From: Prevotellaceae bacterium
GTDB lineage: Bacteria; Bacteroidota; Bacteroidia; Bacteroidales; UBA932
Length of the DNA: 18,009 nucleotides
NCBI GenBank assembly: GCA_031290755.1
Contig: JAITMY010000019.1
Location: forward strand, 1-18,009
Direction of reading: 5' to 3'
The notes under the pieces are model-generated. The model was not told the DNA's origin. It made no database searches and saw only the letters and a program-made list of their open reading frames with translations. The translations under genes and the position numbers were made by a program. Position 1 is the first letter of the stretch. Each line of letters begins with the position of its first letter. This document shows positions 15,265 through 18,009 of the stretch, one piece after another.

Positions 15265-15837
15265 ATGCCAAACCTCTACATCATATCAGGCTGCAACGGC
15301 GCCGGAAAAACGACGGCTTCCTACACGGTTCTGCCCGAAATGTTGAGCTGCAAAGAGTTTGTCAACGCAGATGAAATTGCGCGAGGGCTTTCGCCGTTCA
15401 ACGCAGGGCACGTAGCCATTGAGGCAGGGAAAGTAATGCTAACGCGCATCAAGGGGCTGATGGAGGAAGGCGTAGATTTTGCCTTTGAAACAACGCTGGC
15501 AGCCCGCTTCTACGTTAGCTTTGTGAAGCAGGCGCAGCAGCGGGGGTATGTGGTATCGCTCGTTTACTTTTGGCTAAGCTCACCGGAGCTTGCCATCGGC
15601 AGGGTGGCCGCACGGGTGGCCGCCGGTGGCCACAACATTGACGAGGCAACCATCAGAGCAAGGTACGCCGGTGGGCTGCATAACCTGTTCAGGCTGTACA
15701 TGGGCGTGGTGGATTACTGGGTATTGGTAGATAATTCACGCCCTCCGTTTAAAGTGATTGCGGAAAAAGAAAAGGACAAAGTACTACATATTGTAGATTT
15801 ACCGTTGTACAACAACATTGCTGAAGCTTATGAGTGA
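15265..15837 (+). CDS. Zeta-toxin-like P-loop kinase
   Basis: The 190-residue protein has a Walker A motif GCNGAGKTT (9-17), a substrate-side NADEIARGLSP (35-44), FETTLA with Glu75, and an Arg-bearing lid (TIRARYAGGLHN, 129-140). These fit the zeta-toxin/AAA kinase family. True zeta toxins phosphorylate UDP-N-acetylglucosamine and block wall synthesis unless held by an antitoxin. Many chromosomal relatives have no tested role, so toxicity is inference. It starts 15 bp after nuoM, and its last 8 bp overlap the next small gene, implying coupled translation. Composition is mixed, somewhat less GC-rich than nuoM. Confidence 0.8.
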   Translation: MPNLYIISGCNGAGKTTASYTVLPEMLSCKEFVNADEIARGLSPFNAGHVAIEAGKVMLTRIKGLMEEGVDFAFETTLAARFYVSFVKQAQQRGYVVSLVYFWLSSPELAIGRVAARVAAGGHNIDEATIRARYAGGLHNLFRLYMGVVDYWVLVDNSRPPFKVIAEKEKDKVLHIVDLPLYNNIAEAYE

Positions 15838-15982
15838 AGAAATAAAAGATATACGCGACAAAATATTGAAAGGCATTGCACTGTCTTACGAGCGCTTAGT
15901 TGCGCAAAAAAAGAAGGAAGACGGGTACCTCGTCTTTTCAAAGGATGGCGAGATTGTAAAGGTAAAAGCACGTGATTTGTAA
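15830..15982 (+). CDS. Small protein, likely partner or antitoxin of the zeta-like kinase
   Basis: The 50-residue protein begins at ATG 15830 inside the last codons of the kinase gene and ends at TAA 15980-15982. It is a charged helix (SEEIKDIRDKILKGIALSYERLVAQKKK) followed by a short two-strand tail (YLVFSKDGEIVKVKARDL). I recall similar small proteins next to zeta-like ATPases in other bacteria, where they are proposed antitoxins; this is memory, not a search. The overlap, the size and the helix-plus-hairpin form support a partner role. nuoN follows after 24 bp. Confidence 0.65.
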   Translation: MSEEIKDIRDKILKGIALSYERLVAQKKKEDGYLVFSKDGEIVKVKARDL

Positions 15983-16006
15983 CCAACTTAAACATCTATA
16001 CCTAAA

Positions 16007-17437
16007 ATGAATATTAGCGATTTTCTCTTCCTGCGCCACGAGCTGAGCCTGATGGCGGTGTTTGTCATCCTGTTCATCTACGATGTGGCCGTCGGCGAGC
16101 GCGGCAAGCGCTACTTCCACGCCGTGGCCTGCACGCTGCTGGGGCTGCACACCGCGCTGGGCTTCGTCCCCGCCGAGGCAGGGGCGGCCTTCGGCGGCAT
16201 GTACGTAACGACGGACATCTCCGCGCTGATGAAAAACATCCTGAGCCTCGGCGCCTTCGTGGTGTTCCTGCAAGCAGAAGGCTGGCTGCGCACCGCAGCG
16301 CGGGGCAAGCAGGGCGAGTTTTACGTCGTCCTGCTATCCACCCTGCTGGGCATGTACTTTATGGCGTCGGCGGGCAGCTTCATGCTGCTCTACCTCGGCA
16401 TCGAAACGGCCTCGCTGCCCATGGCCTGCCTCGCGGCCTTCGACAAGGGCAAGGACAAGTCGGCAGAGGCCGGCGCGAAGTACATCCTGCTGGCGGCGCT
16501 CTCGTCGGGCATCATGCTGTTCGGCATGTCGCTGCTGTACGGCGCCACCGGCAGCATGTACTTTGCCGACATGGGCCGCGCCATTGCCGGCCTGCAGGGC
16601 GCCTCCCTGCTGGTGCTGGGCTTCGTGTTCTTCTTCGTGGGGCTGGCGTTCAAGATCTCCATTGTGCCGTTCCACCTCTGGGCAGCGGACGTGTACGAGG
16701 GTGCGCCCACCAGCGTTACGGCCTACCTGTCGGTAGTGTCCAAGGGCGCGGCGGTGTTTGCGCTGGTGTTCGCGCTGTGGCAGGTGTTTGGCGCCATGTC
16801 TGCCGTGTGGCACCACCTGCTGTGGGGGCTGTCGGTGCTCACCATTGTGCTGGGCAACCTGTTTGCCATTGGGCAAAAGGACATCAAGCGGTTCTTCGCC
16901 TTCTCGTCCATTTCGCAGGCGGGCTTCATCCTGCTGGGCGTGATGGGCGGCACCGCCGAGGGGATGGCGGCCACCACGTTCTTCGTGCTGGTGTACCTGT
17001 TCTCCAACTTGGCCGCCTTCGGCGTAATATCGGCGGTGGAGAACGCCTCGGGGCGCACGGACATTGCGGCCTACAACGGCCTGTACCGCTCCAACCCCAA
17101 GCTGGCCTTCGTGATGATGCTGGCCGTGTTTTCGCTGGCCGGCATTCCGCCCTTCGCGGGCTTCTTCAGCAAGTTCTTCATCTTCGCTGCGGCGGCAGAG
17201 CAAGGCGAGTACCTGCTGGTGTTCATCGCGCTGGTCAACACGGTTGTCTCGCTTTTCTACTACCTGCTGATGGTGAAGGCCATGTTCATCAACCCCGCCG
17301 AGGAGGGCGCCGTGGCAGGCATCCGCTCCGGCGGCTACAGCCGGCTAAGCCTCGCGCTGTGCACCGCCGGCATCCTGCTCGCCGGCCTGCTGAGCGGCAT
17401 CTACGAGTACATCGGCGCAAGTAGCTTCGGGATGTAG
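16007..17437 (+). CDS. nuoN: NADH-quinone oxidoreductase subunit N (antiporter-like)
   Basis: The 476-residue third antiporter-like pump subunit ends the complex I set. The key residues are present: Glu133 in YLGIETASLPMACLAAF, Lys216 in GLAFKISIVPFHLWAADVYEGAP, and a helix-12 Lys in PPFAGFFSKFFIF. Length and about 14 helices are normal for the family. It is separated from nuoM by the zeta-like pair, but its own frame is intact. After its stop at 17437 the DNA turns into toxin-antitoxin remains. Confidence 0.95.
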   Translation: MNISDFLFLRHELSLMAVFVILFIYDVAVGERGKRYFHAVACTLLGLHTALGFVPAEAGAAFGGMYVTTDISALMKNILSLGAFVVFLQAEGWLRTAARGKQGEFYVVLLSTLLGMYFMASAGSFMLLYLGIETASLPMACLAAFDKGKDKSAEAGAKYILLAALSSGIMLFGMSLLYGATGSMYFADMGRAIAGLQGASLLVLGFVFFFVGLAFKISIVPFHLWAADVYEGAPTSVTAYLSVVSKGAAVFALVFALWQVFGAMSAVWHHLLWGLSVLTIVLGNLFAIGQKDIKRFFAFSSISQAGFILLGVMGGTAEGMAATTFFVLVYLFSNLAAFGVISAVENASGRTDIAAYNGLYRSNPKLAFVMMLAVFSLAGIPPFAGFFSKFFIFAAAAEQGEYLLVFIALVNTVVSLFYYLLMVKAMFINPAEEGAVAGIRSGGYSRLSLALCTAGILLAGLLSGIYEYIGASSFGM

Positions 17438-17473
17438 CGAAGCGCAAAACCCTTTAAACAAACCGTAAGCACT

Positions 17474-17692
17474 ATGGATACTACCGTACTGAAGCACCCG
17501 AAGGCGGCGCACGCCGCCGGCAGCAGCGCAAGGCAGCCCGGCCGGCGGGCGCCCTGGGAGGTTACCGCGCAGGAAATGGTTGCGGATGCAGAGCTAGCCG
17601 CGAAAGATTACGCGGCAGGGCTGTGTATTACGCACGCAGACTTTTTAAAAGAGGTAGCAACAGGGAAGTCCGGTGGTCGCCCGCTGCGCTGA
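17474..17692 (+). CDS. Antitoxin-like protein with altered C-terminus
   Basis: The 72-residue frame contains a segment typical of small antitoxins of RelE/ParE pairs (EVTAQEMVADAELAAKDYAAGLCITHADFLKEVATG, about 29-64, read as an acidic helix plus ITHADFLKEV). The N-terminal 28 residues are Ala/Arg-rich and of low complexity. Such antitoxins usually end near 'EVATWK', before the toxin start. Here the frame runs on for eight more codons (KSGGRPLR) straight into toxin DNA, as if the antitoxin end and the toxin start were deleted. It lies 36 bp after nuoN on the same strand. It may still be expressed, but its partner is broken. Confidence 0.55.
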   Translation: MDTTVLKHPKAAHAAGSSARQPGRRAPWEVTAQEMVADAELAAKDYAAGLCITHADFLKEVATGKSGGRPLR

Positions 17693-17850
17693 AAAGGGCA
17701 AGAGCCATCTACCGCTCGCTCACCGTAAAGAAGCATTACAAAATAGTTTACTTTGTAAACGAGGAAAAAGAAGAGATAGTAGTTGCCACCGTGTGGGACT
17801 GCTATACGAAGTATAAACCTCCCCCCGTTGAGTTTGAGGCTCCCTCCTAA
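17665..17850 (+). pseudogene. RelE/ParE-family toxin remnant, start and middle deleted
   Basis: In a frame shifted relative to the antitoxin, the DNA encodes EVRWSPAALKRARAIYRSLT and then VKKHYKIVYFVNEEKEEIVVATVWDCYTKYKPP. The first is the N-terminal part of a RelE/ParE toxin and the second its C-terminal strands. Intact members run to about 95-100 residues with a helical middle of some 35-40 residues between the two parts; that middle is missing (junction near 17720-17727), and no start codon of its own is left in place. An ATG at 17623 opens the frame inside the antitoxin but gives an unrelated N-terminus. The toxin should be inactive. Confidence 0.7.
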
Positions 17851-17875
17851 GGGCTGAGGCTGCGCCTCAGCCCTT
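17849..17875 (+). terminator. Strong hairpin terminator after the operon
   Basis: AAGGGCTGAGGC (17849-17860) pairs perfectly with GCCTCAGCCCTT (17864-17875) around a 3-base loop. The following CTGCTTT is a poor T tract on the plus strand. It overlaps the stop of the toxin remnant and is the first good stop signal after nuoA, so it probably ends the whole operon. It could also serve the minus strand. Confidence 0.75.
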
Positions 17876-17887
17876 CTGCTTTACAGG

Positions 17888-17941
17888 CTACGGCAGCAGC
17901 ACGCGGAAGCCGAAGGCGCCGCCGCGGTTGTTAAGGGTGCC
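17888..17941 (-). pseudogene. C-terminal coding remnant (ends NRGGAFGFRVLLP)
   Basis: On the minus strand a frame reads GTLNNRGGAFGFRVLLP and stops at TAG 17888-17890. 'GFRV/LLP' just before a stop is the usual end of formylglycine-generating-enzyme (SUMF1)-like and related C-type-lectin-fold proteins. Upstream the frame enters the 23-bp repeat array and hits TAA within one unit (17942-17944). It therefore looks like a gene tail whose body was replaced or pushed away by the repeats. Only about 17 residues support this, so the family call is weak. Confidence 0.35.
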
Positions 17942-18009
17942 TTAACAGCGTTGTTAAGGGTGCCTTAACAGCGTTGTTAAGGGTGCCTTAACAGCGTTGT
18001 TAAGGGTGC
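17927..18009. repeat. Tandem 23-bp palindromic repeats, running off the window
   Basis: Three full units (17927-17949, 17950-17972, 17973-17995) and 14 bases of a fourth follow without spacers and are identical to one another. Each unit is itself a hairpin: TGTTAAGG, a GTG loop, CCTTAACA, extended by a G-T wobble and a G-C pair. The 23-bp length is not a multiple of three and each unit holds stops, so it is not coding on the minus strand frame that abuts it. The total copy number is unknown. Confidence 0.9.

Noticed and set aside
14229..15374. A 381-codon plus-strand frame across nuoM and into the kinase gene
   Set aside because: It overlaps nuoM in another frame, has shadow-like composition and crosses a clear gene boundary.
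17927..18009. CRISPR array
   Set aside because: The units are directly adjacent with no spacers, and no cas genes are present.

Overview
The window most likely comes from a GC-rich member of the Bacteroidota, close to Bacteroidales. It carries a respiratory complex I (nuo) operon in the order A-B-CD-H-I-J-K-L-M-N, with nuoC and nuoD fused and no nuoE, nuoF or nuoG between nuoCD and nuoH. That is the 11-subunit type (ten genes here) lacking the NADH-oxidising module, as known from Bacteroides-type genomes. Further support comes from a promoter ahead of nuoA that fits the Bacteroidota consensus (TTTG, about 20 bases, TAnnTTTG), weak Shine-Dalgarno sites, and Bacteroidota-style envelope proteins.

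Layout. Positions 1-523 (minus strand) hold the start of an outer-membrane beta-barrel gene cut by the window edge. Positions 597-1166 (minus) hold an LPP20-like lipoprotein. Positions 1174-1786 have no protein gene but contain a long imperfect stem-loop (possible 6S-like RNA), three small hairpins and the nuoA promoter. The nuo operon then runs on the plus strand from 1787 to 17437 and is interrupted at three gene junctions. After nuoCD come an AlbA_2/RecG-like ATP-binding protein, a second nearly identical copy of the lipoprotein, and a secreted LPP20-like partner. After nuoH comes a DNA methyltransferase plus a probable SfiI-like restriction endonuclease. After nuoM comes a zeta-toxin-like kinase with a 50-residue overlapping partner gene. 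After nuoN there is an antitoxin-like gene fused to the wreck of a RelE/ParE toxin, then a strong hairpin terminator. Beyond it lie a short minus-strand coding remnant and a tandem array of 23-bp palindromic units that runs off the window.

How the parts work together. The ten nuo genes would make a membrane complex that takes electrons from a donor other than NADH, reduces quinone and pumps ions: NuoB, CD and I form the Fe-S arm, H the quinone channel, and A, J, K, L, M and N the pump. The inserted genes are unrelated to respiration, all point the same way as the operon, leave every nuo reading frame intact and are spaced or overlapped as if co-transcribed. Most belong to families known from defence or addiction. 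The operon therefore looks like a repeated landing site for selfish or defensive cargo read from a housekeeping promoter.

The two lipoprotein copies form a long inverted repeat, identical over 98 bp at its core. It brackets the nuoA promoter and nuoA-B-CD, so homologous recombination could in principle flip the front of the operon away from nuoH-N.
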